Positions 1 through 6,791 of a stretch of 15,116 nt of DNA are shown one piece after another. The translations under genes were made by a program, and so were the position numbers. Under the pieces are notes generated by a model. It did no database searches. It worked only from the letters and a program-made list of their open reading frames with translations, and was not told where the DNA came from. The DNA is from Cyanobacteria bacterium OH_PDB_112. Lineage in GTDB: Bacteria > Cyanobacteriota > Vampirovibrionia > Gastranaerophilales > CAJFVJ01. How positions within the stretch are numbered: the first letter of the stretch is position 1; each line of letters begins with the position of its first letter. The DNA is taken from the NCBI GenBank assembly GCA_023457295.1, contig JAEWLZ010000264.1:1-15116 (forward strand), in the 5' to 3' direction.

Positions 1-9
1 ATATGGCTT

Positions 10-31
10 AATTTCTTTAAATAAAGAAATT
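10..31. repeat. Perfect 10-bp-arm palindrome upstream of malQ
   Basis: AATTTCTTTA and its reverse complement TAAAGAAATT are separated by two bases (AA) and run straight into a short T run (to 34). It could be a weak AT-only terminator hairpin for a gene to the left, or an operator for malQ. A third reading is that it is coding: frame 2 is open from base 2 to a TAG at 53-55 and would give a plausible 17-residue C-terminus of a gene cut by the window edge, ending 19 bases before malQ. The window does not decide between these. Confidence 0.4.
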
Positions 32-74
32 TTTCATCAGGAGAAACCTAAGTAGTCGGTAAGGAATTTTTTTT

Positions 75-2042
75 ATGGAAAAAACAATAGAAGCAGTAAC
101 TCAAGAAAAATTAGAAGAACTAAAAGAAATTACGAATGAAGTTCTAAAAGCTTTGGGCAAAAAGAATTTTGCACTCATTGCCCATGGAGCAAGTTTTCCT
201 TCACAAGAAGGTTTAAACACAGGCATAGGCTCTCCTGTTTCTGCCGGAGCAACAGCTTTAGTAAATTTTTCCCGCGGAATTTTTAACAATATTCAATTAG
301 GTCCTGCAGGTAAAACAAAAGCCATAGATTCTTCTCCTTATACAGGAACTATTTTCTCCAATAATCCTTTATTTATCGATTTAAATCCTCTTGTAAGTTC
401 TGAGTGGGCAAATATCCTTTCTATCGAAACTTTGAATGATATTATCGAAAATAATCCTAATAAGCATGAGCCAAAAGTTGCTTACGGTTACATTTTCAAA
501 AAACAAGAAGAAGCTCTAAAAGAAGCTTTTTACAACTTTGAAAAAAAATTGGGAACAAAAAATTCTTTAAGTCCAGAAGATAAAAAAATTATTGAAAAAA
601 TCGAAAAAGAATTACAAAAATATAAAAAAGAAAATCAAAATTGGCTTGAAAAAGATGCTGTTTATGAAGCTCTTTCAATGAAGCATGGTAATGATTATTG
701 GCCTTTATGGACAGATGAAGTTGATAAAAACCTTTACAACGCAAGAACAAAAGAAGAAGAAGAAAAAGCCAAAGAACGCCTTTCTCAAATTAAAAAAGAA
801 TTCGCCGAAGTAATCGAATTTTACAGCTTTTGTCAGTATTTAATCGATGCTCAAAAAAATGAAATGCTTGAATATGCCGAAAGCAACGGTATCAGAATGA
901 TTGCTGACAGACAAGTAGCTTTCTCTGATAGAGATGTTTGGGCATATCAGCACTTTTTCCTAGAGGGATGGTTCCTAGGCTGTCCTCCTGACTATTTTTC
1001 GCTTGACGGTCAAGCTTGGGGTTTCCCTATTTTAGACCCTGAAAAAACTTTCCACGAAGACGGTTCTTTATCTGAAGGCGGAAAACTTTTAAAAGCTCTT
1101 TATAAAAAAATGTTCAGAGAAAACCCAGGCGGTGTCAGAATAGACCATCTTGTCGGACTTATCGACCCTTGGGTATACAAAAAAGGTGCTTTACCTAAGC
1201 CGGAAGAAGGCGCAGGAAGATTATTTTCATCACCCGAACATCCCGAGCTTTCAAAGTATGCCATAGCAAAAATGGAAGATCTTGATTTTGAACTTGAATC
1301 CGATAAAGAACACAGAGTTAAAACTCTTAATAAAGAACAAATAAAAAAATACGGTATGCTAATTGAAAAAATTGTAATTTCAGCGGCAAAAGAAGAAGGT
1401 CTTTCAAAGAATGAAATCATTTGCGAAGACCTAGGCACAGTCACATATCCAGTTGAACAGGTTATGAAAGAATACGGGCTTTTGGGAATGAGGCTTACAC
1501 AGTTTGTTGTTCCCGAAAAACCTCAACATCCTTACAGATGCAAAAATATAACCGAAAATTGTTGGGCAATGGTCGGAACACATGATAATGAACCAATTGC
1601 GATGTGGGCTGATAAAACCGTAAATACCCATGAAGCTTATCTTCACGCACAAAATCTTGTTGAAGATTTACTTCCAAAAGAAAGAGAATTCCAAAAAGAA
1701 GAAATGATTGCTCGTCTAACTAAAGATGCGGATTATTTAAGAAAAACCAAATTATACGAAATTTTTGTATCAAAAGCGGAAAATATTCAACTTTTCTTTA
1801 CAGATTTTTTTGGAATTTATGATGTTTATAACAAGCCCGGTACATCCGGTGATCAAAACTGGTCATTGAGAATTCCCGATAATTTTGAAGACTTTTATTT
1901 TGAACAACTGAAAAAAGGTAAGGGCGTTAATTTGCCTGAAATATTCAGACTTGCAATCGAAGCTCGCGGCAAGGATTTTGTCCTCAAAAACAAAGACTTG
2001 ATTACAAGACTTGAAAAATTGGAAGAAAAACTCAGAAACTAG
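75..2042 (+). CDS. malQ: 4-alpha-glucanotransferase (GH77, amylomaltase / disproportionating enzyme)
   Basis: The enzyme transfers alpha-1,4-glucan segments between maltooligosaccharides or glycogen in the cytosol. GH77 landmarks are present in order: an SSPYTGTIFSNNPLFID block near 86-102, DRQVAFSDRDVWA near 278-290, PPDYFSLDGQAWGFP near 304-318, the nucleophile region RIDHLVGL with D357, the acid/base region CEDLGT with E451, and GTHDNE with D504 as third catalytic carboxylate. All three catalytic residues are intact, so it should be active. At 655 residues it exceeds the usual GH77 length of about 500. Much of the excess is a Lys/Glu-rich helical stretch at about 141-245, before the DRQVAFSD block. 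The start is supported by AAGGA at 61-65 with roughly 9 bases of spacing. It is followed 8 bases later by trpS and is probably co-transcribed with it. There is no signal peptide. Confidence 0.93.
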   Translation: MEKTIEAVTQEKLEELKEITNEVLKALGKKNFALIAHGASFPSQEGLNTGIGSPVSAGATALVNFSRGIFNNIQLGPAGKTKAIDSSPYTGTIFSNNPLFIDLNPLVSSEWANILSIETLNDIIENNPNKHEPKVAYGYIFKKQEEALKEAFYNFEKKLGTKNSLSPEDKKIIEKIEKELQKYKKENQNWLEKDAVYEALSMKHGNDYWPLWTDEVDKNLYNARTKEEEEKAKERLSQIKKEFAEVIEFYSFCQYLIDAQKNEMLEYAESNGIRMIADRQVAFSDRDVWAYQHFFLEGWFLGCPPDYFSLDGQAWGFPILDPEKTFHEDGSLSEGGKLLKALYKKMFRENPGGVRIDHLVGLIDPWVYKKGALPKPEEGAGRLFSSPEHPELSKYAIAKMEDLDFELESDKEHRVKTLNKEQIKKYGMLIEKIVISAAKEEGLSKNEIICEDLGTVTYPVEQVMKEYGLLGMRLTQFVVPEKPQHPYRCKNITENCWAMVGTHDNEPIAMWADKTVNTHEAYLHAQNLVEDLLPKEREFQKEEMIARLTKDADYLRKTKLYEIFVSKAENIQLFFTDFFGIYDVYNKPGTSGDQNWSLRIPDNFEDFYFEQLKKGKGVNLPEIFRLAIEARGKDFVLKNKDLITRLEKLEEKLRN

Positions 2043-2050
2043 GTAATAAT

Positions 2051-3061
2051 ATGGCTCAAAAAAAGCGTATAATGTCAGGAATGCGCCCTACAGGCAAGCT
2101 CCACATAGGTCACTATTTGGGAGTTTTAAAAAATTGGGTTGCTTTGCAAGATGAATATGACTGCTACTTTGCTGTGGCTGATTGGCATGCGCTTACGACC
2201 AAATACGACCAGACAACGGAACTTCGTCAAAATGTTTTTGACGTTGTGCTTGATTGGCTTGCCTGCGGAATCGACCCTGAAAAATCACATGTCTATGTGC
2301 AGTCTTTGATACCTCAAACCGCTGAACTGCATATATATTTGAGCATGATTACGCCTCAAAACTGGGTGGAACGCGACCCGACGCTCAAAGATATGGTAAA
2401 GGCGATGCGCGGTGATGATGCGGATAAAAATATCGAAATTTCCTACGGACTTCTTGGTTATCCTGTACTTCAAAGCGCGGATATTATGATTTTCAACGCA
2501 GACCTTGTGCCTGTAGGCATTGACCAAGTCGCGCATATTGAAATGACACGCGATGTTACAAGAAGATTCAATCATATATACAAAACGGACTTTTTCCATG
2601 AGGCACATCCAAAGCTTACTCAAATACCTATGCTTAAAGGCATAGACGGACAAAAGATGGGTAAATCTTTTGAAAATGACATAAAAATTTCTGATGATGA
2701 GGACACAACAACAAAAAAAATCATGAAAGGCATAACAGACCGCAACCGTATGCGTCGAGATGACCCCGGAAAAGTCGAAAATTGCGAAGTTATTTATCCT
2801 TATTATGAAATTTTTGCTGACGAAGTCACATGTGCTAATGTCAAATCCGAATGTGAAGGAGCCACAAGAGGTTGCGCTGATTGCAAAAGACAATTGGCGG
2901 CTATGGTTAATGAGTATTTCCGCCCAATCAGAGCCAAACGCAAAGAACTTGAACAAAATACCGACTATGTACATCAAATCATACGGGAAGGCTCAAAACG
3001 AGCCGCTGAAGACGCTCAAAAAACAATTGATGCTGTTCGTGAAATTATAAAGATGTATTAA
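2051..3061 (+). CDS. trpS: Tryptophanyl-tRNA synthetase with a [4Fe-4S]-type cysteine motif
   Basis: This class I synthetase charges tRNA-Trp. HIGH is exact at residues 18-21, after SGMRPTGKL, and the KMSKS loop is KMGKS at 202-206. The GIDQ block (VPVGIDQVAHIEMTRD) and the length of 336 residues are normal for bacterial TrpRS. The C-terminal anticodon-binding part carries C245, C268, C275 and C278. This is exactly C-x22-C-x6-C-x2-C, the spacing reported for the [4Fe-4S] cluster of Thermotoga maritima TrpRS. An extra cysteine sits at 261. The start ATG follows AGG at 2041-2043, which overlaps the malQ stop codon (2040-2042), so translation may be coupled to malQ. Codons look somewhat more GC-rich than in malQ. 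No convincing intrinsic terminator follows. Confidence 0.96.
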   Translation: MAQKKRIMSGMRPTGKLHIGHYLGVLKNWVALQDEYDCYFAVADWHALTTKYDQTTELRQNVFDVVLDWLACGIDPEKSHVYVQSLIPQTAELHIYLSMITPQNWVERDPTLKDMVKAMRGDDADKNIEISYGLLGYPVLQSADIMIFNADLVPVGIDQVAHIEMTRDVTRRFNHIYKTDFFHEAHPKLTQIPMLKGIDGQKMGKSFENDIKISDDEDTTTKKIMKGITDRNRMRRDDPGKVENCEVIYPYYEIFADEVTCANVKSECEGATRGCADCKRQLAAMVNEYFRPIRAKRKELEQNTDYVHQIIREGSKRAAEDAQKTIDAVREIIKMY

Positions 3062-3244
3062 TTTGAGATTATTTTATTAAATTTTAAGAATTGTAAAAAC
3101 AAATTTAAAAGTAAAAACCTTGCAAGACAAGTATTATTTAAATTTACCATTTTTTTTATAAATTTTAATAGCATTTTTTTTCTTGAGACAACTTTAAACA
3201 TGCACAAGTTTTTTAAAGATTCAAATTAATGAAAGGATTAAAAA
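3062..3244. other. AT-rich gap between trpS and the small-protein gene
   Basis: These 183 bases are nearly all A and T. A 9-bp inverted repeat (AAATTTAAA at 3101-3109, TTTAAATTT at 3137-3145) surrounds a CTTGCAAG palindrome at 3119-3126. Several T runs follow. There is no GC-rich hairpin with a U tract that I would call a terminator. TTGAGA at 3183-3188 could be a -35, but no good -10 lies at the right spacing. The promoter of the next gene is probably here but cannot be placed. Confidence 0.4.
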
Positions 3245-3454
3245 ATGCGAGCAAATTTAAATTTATCAAGACCAAATGTATACTTTGGCAAACGTCCTCA
3301 AGATATAGATGCTAAAAACACCTATAATAGTGACAAACTAAAAGAAATAAGAAATTATGACGGAAAACAAGTTTCTCATGATGTTGAAAGATTAGTAAGA
3401 AATGGCGCTTCAGTAGATGAAATAGAAAAACATATAAAAAATTGCCGATGGTAA
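3245..3454 (+). CDS. Small orphan protein, 69 residues, function unknown
   Basis: I do not recognise this protein. A good AAAGGA Shine-Dalgarno at 3232-3237 with 7 bases of spacing and a clean stop make it a likely real gene. The N-terminus is polar and probably disordered, with NVYFGKR at about residues 11-17. From about residue 28 on it looks helical and charged (DKLKEIRNYDGKQVSHDVERL, then VDEIEKHIKNCRW), with one cysteine near the end. It has no signal peptide or membrane segment. It converges on the rseP homologue with 36 bases between the stop codons. An FG-K/Q-K element also occurs near the start of the partial gene at the right window edge, so a family of small proteins sharing this tag is possible. 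That is inference from two cases. Confidence 0.7.
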   Translation: MRANLNLSRPNVYFGKRPQDIDAKNTYNSDKLKEIRNYDGKQVSHDVERLVRNGASVDEIEKHIKNCRW

Positions 3455-3490
3455 TATTTAAACCATAAGAAGCTAATCGAAAATATATTC

Positions 3491-4867
3491 TTAAAACTTA
3501 TTTGTCACAAGAGCAAAAATATCATTAAAAATCACGAAAAACATAAGTACAATAAGGATTAAAAATCCATATTTCATGATTTTTTCCTGCGCATCAGGAT
3601 TAACTTTTTTGCCTGTAATCGCTTCTATCAAAAGAAAGAAAATATAACCCCCGTCAAGTGCCGGGATTGGCAAGAAATTGATTATAGCAAGGTTCATACT
3701 GATTATAGCAGTCAGCAAAACACCTTTCCAAAGTCCTTGATACTGAATGATATCTCCGCCAACTTTTGCAATTGCAATAATACCGTGAAGTTCATCAACC
3801 GGAACTTTACCCGTAAAAATGCTTGCAAGACCCTTAAGCATCATTACTGTATTTAAAGCTAAATAATTCCAAGAATTCAAAAGCCCGCTTTTTACAGAAG
3901 TTGTAGGCTCTGAAACTTCTTGAATAAAGAGTTTAACGCCAATAACACCTTCTTTGTTAGGGTAAATTTGAGAAAAAACGACTTCTTTATTATTTCGGAT
4001 TACAGTGATTTTTATTGGCTGTTTGTAATCTGCTGCCGCGTTTGCGATATTTTCAAGAGTCACTTTATCTTCGGTTTTGTATGTTTTTTTATTATAAATC
4101 TTATCTCTTAGCTTTTCTTCCAAGCTTGTAAGAGAATATACCGATTTATCGACTTTCCCTTTATGCATTTTGCTTAAAGTATCAGAAACCATTGGTTTTT
4201 CGTCAATTTTATCAGGCAAAATTATTACTGTTTTAGATGGCAAAATTTTACTTTTCGGAAAATCTTTCAATTTAGGATTAAGCTTGTAAAGCTTAGCTAA
4301 AACATCATTTACATTTGTTTGCTGAACCTTTGAATTAGCTTCTTTATTTTCCTGTAAAAGTGCCATAAAAACCGCAGGATTTTGAATTTCAACATTTTCG
4401 AATTTATATATTTTATCTTTCGGTAAAATCCCCGCATCTTTTGCCTGAAGCGAATTTTGCATATATAAATCTTCAATTATTATGTTGTATTTACCCACAG
4501 GCAATCCGCCTGAAGCAAAAGCGACAAATATAACAAGAATAAGCGCAAATACAGCATTTGAAAGCACTCCGGCTGATACAACCCACATTCTTTGCAAAAT
4601 TGATTTATTATCAAGCCTGTTAGGATCATCTGGAGAAACTTGATTTTCAGGATTATCTTCTAAAAAAGAAACATATCCGCCCAATAAAAACGCATGAATA
4701 CAAAATATCGTTTCTCCGAATTTTTTTTCGTATAAAGTAGGTCCTAAAGGCAAACCTATTCCAAACCTTTCAGGGTTTATTCCGATAGACTTTGCCGCAA
4801 GAAAATGCCCTAATTCATGCACTATAATTAATACACTAATAAGCAAAATCATTATTATAATAGACAT
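3491..4867 (-). CDS. rseP: RseP-type site-2 protease (M50 intramembrane zinc metalloprotease)
   Basis: An inner-membrane protease that cleaves transmembrane substrates such as anti-sigma factors or signal-peptide remnants. The first membrane helix (about 1-22) carries HELGH at residues 17-21 (H17, E18, H21). The last zinc ligand lies in NFLPIPALDGG (D405). Further helices run at about 98-118, 383-400 and 433-452. A PDZ domain begins near residue 127. Its usual final strands (PIKITVIRNNKEVVF, then IGV) appear only at about 284-311, so a polar, lysine-rich stretch of about 105 residues (roughly 178-282) seems inserted inside the PDZ fold. AGVLSN replaces the more usual AGPxxN. The start has AGAGGA (tcctct at 4876-4881) with 8 bases of spacing. 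It lies 28 bases downstream of the CBS-DUF1385 gene and is probably in the same operon. The usual cdsA/dxr neighbours are not next to it. Confidence 0.9.
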   Translation of the reverse strand: MSIIIMILLISVLIIVHELGHFLAAKSIGINPERFGIGLPLGPTLYEKKFGETIFCIHAFLLGGYVSFLEDNPENQVSPDDPNRLDNKSILQRMWVVSAGVLSNAVFALILVIFVAFASGGLPVGKYNIIIEDLYMQNSLQAKDAGILPKDKIYKFENVEIQNPAVFMALLQENKEANSKVQQTNVNDVLAKLYKLNPKLKDFPKSKILPSKTVIILPDKIDEKPMVSDTLSKMHKGKVDKSVYSLTSLEEKLRDKIYNKKTYKTEDKVTLENIANAAADYKQPIKITVIRNNKEVVFSQIYPNKEGVIGVKLFIQEVSEPTTSVKSGLLNSWNYLALNTVMMLKGLASIFTGKVPVDELHGIIAIAKVGGDIIQYQGLWKGVLLTAIISMNLAIINFLPIPALDGGYIFFLLIEAITGKKVNPDAQEKIMKYGFLILIVLMFFVIFNDIFALVTNKF

Positions 4868-4895
4868 TTTTTAAATCCTCTTAAAAATTCCTTTT

Positions 4896-6005
4896 TTATT
4901 TTAACATACTATAAAGACATACGCTTAAAATGTTAAAAAACAAAAGAAAACTGATTATTATCTGCAAAGTCCCTGATGTATAAATCAAACTCAATAGATT
5001 TATATCCTTATCTTTTGGCTCTTTTTTATAAACATTCAATAATTCTTCTCCAACTTCTATCGCTTTTTTAAGTTGAGTATCACTGGGTTCACGTGTAGTA
5101 AAAAGTCGCTGAACTTTACAACCGATTTGCTTCCAATAACTAAAAAGCGCAAGTAATAACACAAAAGAAATTAGAAATCTTAATATCCAAATTTTAGGAA
5201 TAATCGCATTTGTTACATAAAATACAAAAGCTATTCCCAAAAATAACACCAATAAATTCGTCCCGCATCTTTTATGAATCCCCGATTGCATTTTTACAGT
5301 TTCAAAAGTTAGAGGTAATCCTTTTTCTATGGCATTTATAACTTTATGTTCAGCGGAATGAATTTGTGATAAAGGAGAAATCTTAAAAAGAGTCAAAAAT
5401 ATAAGAACTTTCAATACAGAACTTATTAAGTCATTATGAATTCCAATTGTGGAAAATTCTGAAAAAAGCACAAAAATTGCAAAAACAACCCCATTAAAAA
5501 TTAATCCCAAATTTTTTGCCCCGACTTGATGTAATCCGTCCGTCAGATATATTCCCAAAGGCGTAGAAACCCCTGCTATTGTTCTGGGTTTTATTTTACG
5601 GGTTAAAAAATTTATCAGCTTAGTTCTTGTTATGCATCTTCCTGTATAAACATTATCATTATCCACAATCGGTATAAATCTTGTATGCATTTGTTCAAGC
5701 TTATCAAAAAGAGCCAAAATATCCGTACCTTCTTTTTCTATCCAAACATCACGAGTCATAATGTCTTCAACAATTATTTTGGAACAATGGCTTTCTTTAT
5801 CAAGACTAAGACGTTTTGCAACTTTTGCAAGATCAAACTCTGATACTATACCCACCATTTTGCCTTCAGTATCAATTACCGGCAAAGTATCACTTCCCGT
5901 AAAATCAAAAATATCAGGCAACCTTGAAATATCAAGATATTGGGAAACTGAAAAAATTTCCTCTGAAACCGTTTTTATATCTGTTAGCTTTTCAAATTCA
6001 TCCAT
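4896..6005 (-). CDS. CBS-domain and DUF1385 (YqhQ-like) membrane fusion protein
   Basis: Residues 1-135 look like a tandem CBS pair, from LPVIDTEGKMVGIVSEFDLA at 41-60, through DIMTRDVWIEKEGT, to RFIPIVDNDNVYTGRCITRT. CBS pairs usually bind adenosine nucleotides and gate the attached domain. A TPLGIYLTDG segment at 148-157 and membrane stretches at about 164-184 and 193-210 follow. Then come HSAEHK (216-221) and HKRCGTN (244-250), the pattern I associate with DUF1385/YqhQ proteins, and three more membrane stretches (about 250-270, 273-290, 345-366). DUF1385 has no established biochemical role that I know. There is no Shine-Dalgarno before the ATG, and an in-frame TAA lies four codons upstream, so the start cannot move up. 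Position just upstream of the RseP-like protease suggests a shared membrane role, as inference. Confidence 0.75.
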   Translation of the reverse strand: MDEFEKLTDIKTVSEEIFSVSQYLDISRLPDIFDFTGSDTLPVIDTEGKMVGIVSEFDLAKVAKRLSLDKESHCSKIIVEDIMTRDVWIEKEGTDILALFDKLEQMHTRFIPIVDNDNVYTGRCITRTKLINFLTRKIKPRTIAGVSTPLGIYLTDGLHQVGAKNLGLIFNGVVFAIFVLFSEFSTIGIHNDLISSVLKVLIFLTLFKISPLSQIHSAEHKVINAIEKGLPLTFETVKMQSGIHKRCGTNLLVLFLGIAFVFYVTNAIIPKIWILRFLISFVLLLALFSYWKQIGCKVQRLFTTREPSDTQLKKAIEVGEELLNVYKKEPKDKDINLLSLIYTSGTLQIIISFLLFFNILSVCLYSMLK

Positions 6006-6011
6006 GTTATT

Positions 6012-6040
6012 TTTTTACTATGCTTGACATACTTAGACAA
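6012..6040 (-). promoter_or_regulatory. Candidate promoter for the CBS-DUF1385 gene, leaderless geometry
   Basis: Read on the minus strand, TTGTCT (plus 6035-6040) and TAAAAA (plus 6012-6017) are exactly 17 bases apart, each matching 4 of 6 consensus bases. The -10 ends six bases before the ATG, so transcription would begin at about the A of the start codon. This fits the absence of a Shine-Dalgarno. The element lies inside the first codons of comF. A facing TATTTT at 6008-6013 sits six bases before the comF ATG in the same way, but has no convincing -35. Confidence 0.4.
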
Positions 6041-6676
6041 TTGCTAGACTGGATATACAAAAAGCGCTGTTATTTTTGCAAAAAAGTATCAGGAGCTGAA
6101 ATTATGTGCGAAGACTGTTTTTCGCAAATTATTCTCAATCCGCCCAAACCTTTTAAGGAATGTGGTGTTCACAAAATTTACTGTGCTACGGAATACTCAA
6201 ATGAAATGCAAAAACTCATCCGAGCCATAAAATATCACAACAAAAAAGACCTCGCTCGTCAGGCGGGCATGGTTCTTAAGAATTTTTGGGATAAAGTTGA
6301 TAAAGAATTTGGCTACGAAGTCATCCCGATGCCTCTTTTTAAACTGCGTGAAAAGAAAAGACGCTATAATCAGTCAGAAATAATAGCAAGGGAATTTGCA
6401 AAACACTTTGGGTACGAAATAAATACAAAACTCATACGACGCATAAAAAATACACCCCCTCTGTATAAACTCAATAAAAAAGAGCGCGAAGCCGCCCTTT
6501 CAGGAGCTTTTGAATACATAGGCGAGAATTATTCCGGTCGTCCTGTTCTTATTATCGATGACATCTGCACCTCGGGAACTTCGGTTTGTGAACTGATATC
6601 AGAACTAAAGCGGCATGGTGTGTATGATATTACGGTTTTGACCTGCTGCGCGGCGAAATCGAATTTTACTATATAA
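6020..6676 (+). CDS. comF: ComF-family phosphoribosyltransferase-like protein
   Basis: ComF proteins resemble orotate-type phosphoribosyltransferases and are linked to natural transformation in competent species; many bacteria carry a homologue of unproven role. The N-terminus has a zinc-finger cysteine set, C17-x2-C20 and C30-x2-C33. RRYNQSEIIA at 114-123 matches the family's conserved RGxNQ-type block. The PRPP loop is VLIIDDICTSGTS at 176-188. Length is 218 residues, normal for the family. I chose the ATG at 6020: a TTG at 5924 would add 32 residues unlike ComF and overlap the divergent gene by 82 bases. No Shine-Dalgarno precedes this ATG, which is 14 bases from the divergent ATG. A 7-codon reading frame starting at 6004 ends at 6027, across the comF start; I regard it as chance. 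A role in DNA uptake is not shown by this window, which has no other competence gene. Confidence 0.88.
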   Translation: MLDILRQLLDWIYKKRCYFCKKVSGAEIMCEDCFSQIILNPPKPFKECGVHKIYCATEYSNEMQKLIRAIKYHNKKDLARQAGMVLKNFWDKVDKEFGYEVIPMPLFKLREKKRRYNQSEIIAREFAKHFGYEINTKLIRRIKNTPPLYKLNKKEREAALSGAFEYIGENYSGRPVLIIDDICTSGTSVCELISELKRHGVYDITVLTCCAAKSNFTI

Positions 6677-6677
6677 C

Positions 6678-6701
6678 ATTGTATACTTTTGGACAATTTT
6701 T
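6678..6701 (+). terminator. Weak possible terminator after comF
   Basis: ATTGT (6678-6682) can pair with ACAAT (6693-6697) across a 10-base loop and is followed by a T run to 6701. The stem is short and AT-rich, so this is a poor intrinsic terminator at best. Its position directly after the comF stop is the main argument for it. Confidence 0.25.
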
Positions 6702-6725
6702 AAACAAAAAAATAAACAAATGTGG

Positions 6726-6740
6726 GTTGTATTTAACAAC
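6726..6740. promoter_or_regulatory. Candidate operator GTTGT-N5-ACAAC upstream of the hemerythrin gene
   Basis: Perfect 5-bp arms flank ATTTA. The layout and the TTGT/ACAA ends resemble binding sites of CRP/FNR-type dimers, a group that includes regulators responding to nitric oxide or oxygen. It overlaps the candidate -35 (TTAACA, 6733-6738), a position suited to repression, or to activation of an adjusted promoter. Regulator identity is inference. Confidence 0.35.
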
Positions 6741-6760
6741 AAAAATGAGTTATTTATAAG
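6733..6760 (+). promoter_or_regulatory. Candidate promoter of the hemerythrin-like gene
   Basis: TTAACA (6733-6738) and TATAAG (6755-6760) are spaced by 16 bases, matching 4 of 6 and 5 of 6 consensus bases. Transcription would start at about 6767, inside a 14-base perfect palindrome at 6761-6774 (TTTAATATATTAAA). That palindrome may be a second operator. AAGGA at 6779-6783 then serves the ATG at 6792 with 8 bases of spacing. Confidence 0.45.
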
Positions 6761-6774
6761 TTTAATATATTAAA
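6761..6774. repeat. Perfect 14-bp AT palindrome between -10 and Shine-Dalgarno
   Basis: TTTAATATATTAAA is its own reverse complement. It sits just downstream of the candidate -10 and ahead of the ribosome site of the hemerythrin gene. Short AT palindromes are frequent in DNA this AT-rich, so the position is more telling than the sequence itself. Confidence 0.35.
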
Positions 6775-6791
6775 ATATAAGGAATATATTT

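Noticed and set aside
2285..2977. 230-residue open frame antisense to trpS
   Set aside because: It lies wholly inside a well-supported synthetase gene, has a Phe/Ile/His-rich composition typical of reverse-strand shadows and no recognisable motif.
3101..3145. Terminator or attachment site from the AAATTTAAA inverted repeat
   Set aside because: A- and T-only arms in a very AT-rich gap are expected by chance; there is no stable stem and no integrase or tRNA nearby.
5924..6019. TTG-started 32-residue extension of ComF
   Set aside because: The added residues do not resemble the family and the extension would overlap the divergent CBS gene by 82 bases.
6004..6027. Seven-codon leader-like frame overlapping the comF start
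   Set aside because: No ribosome site and no meaningful peptide; the ATG arises from the CATG that also forms the divergent start codon.
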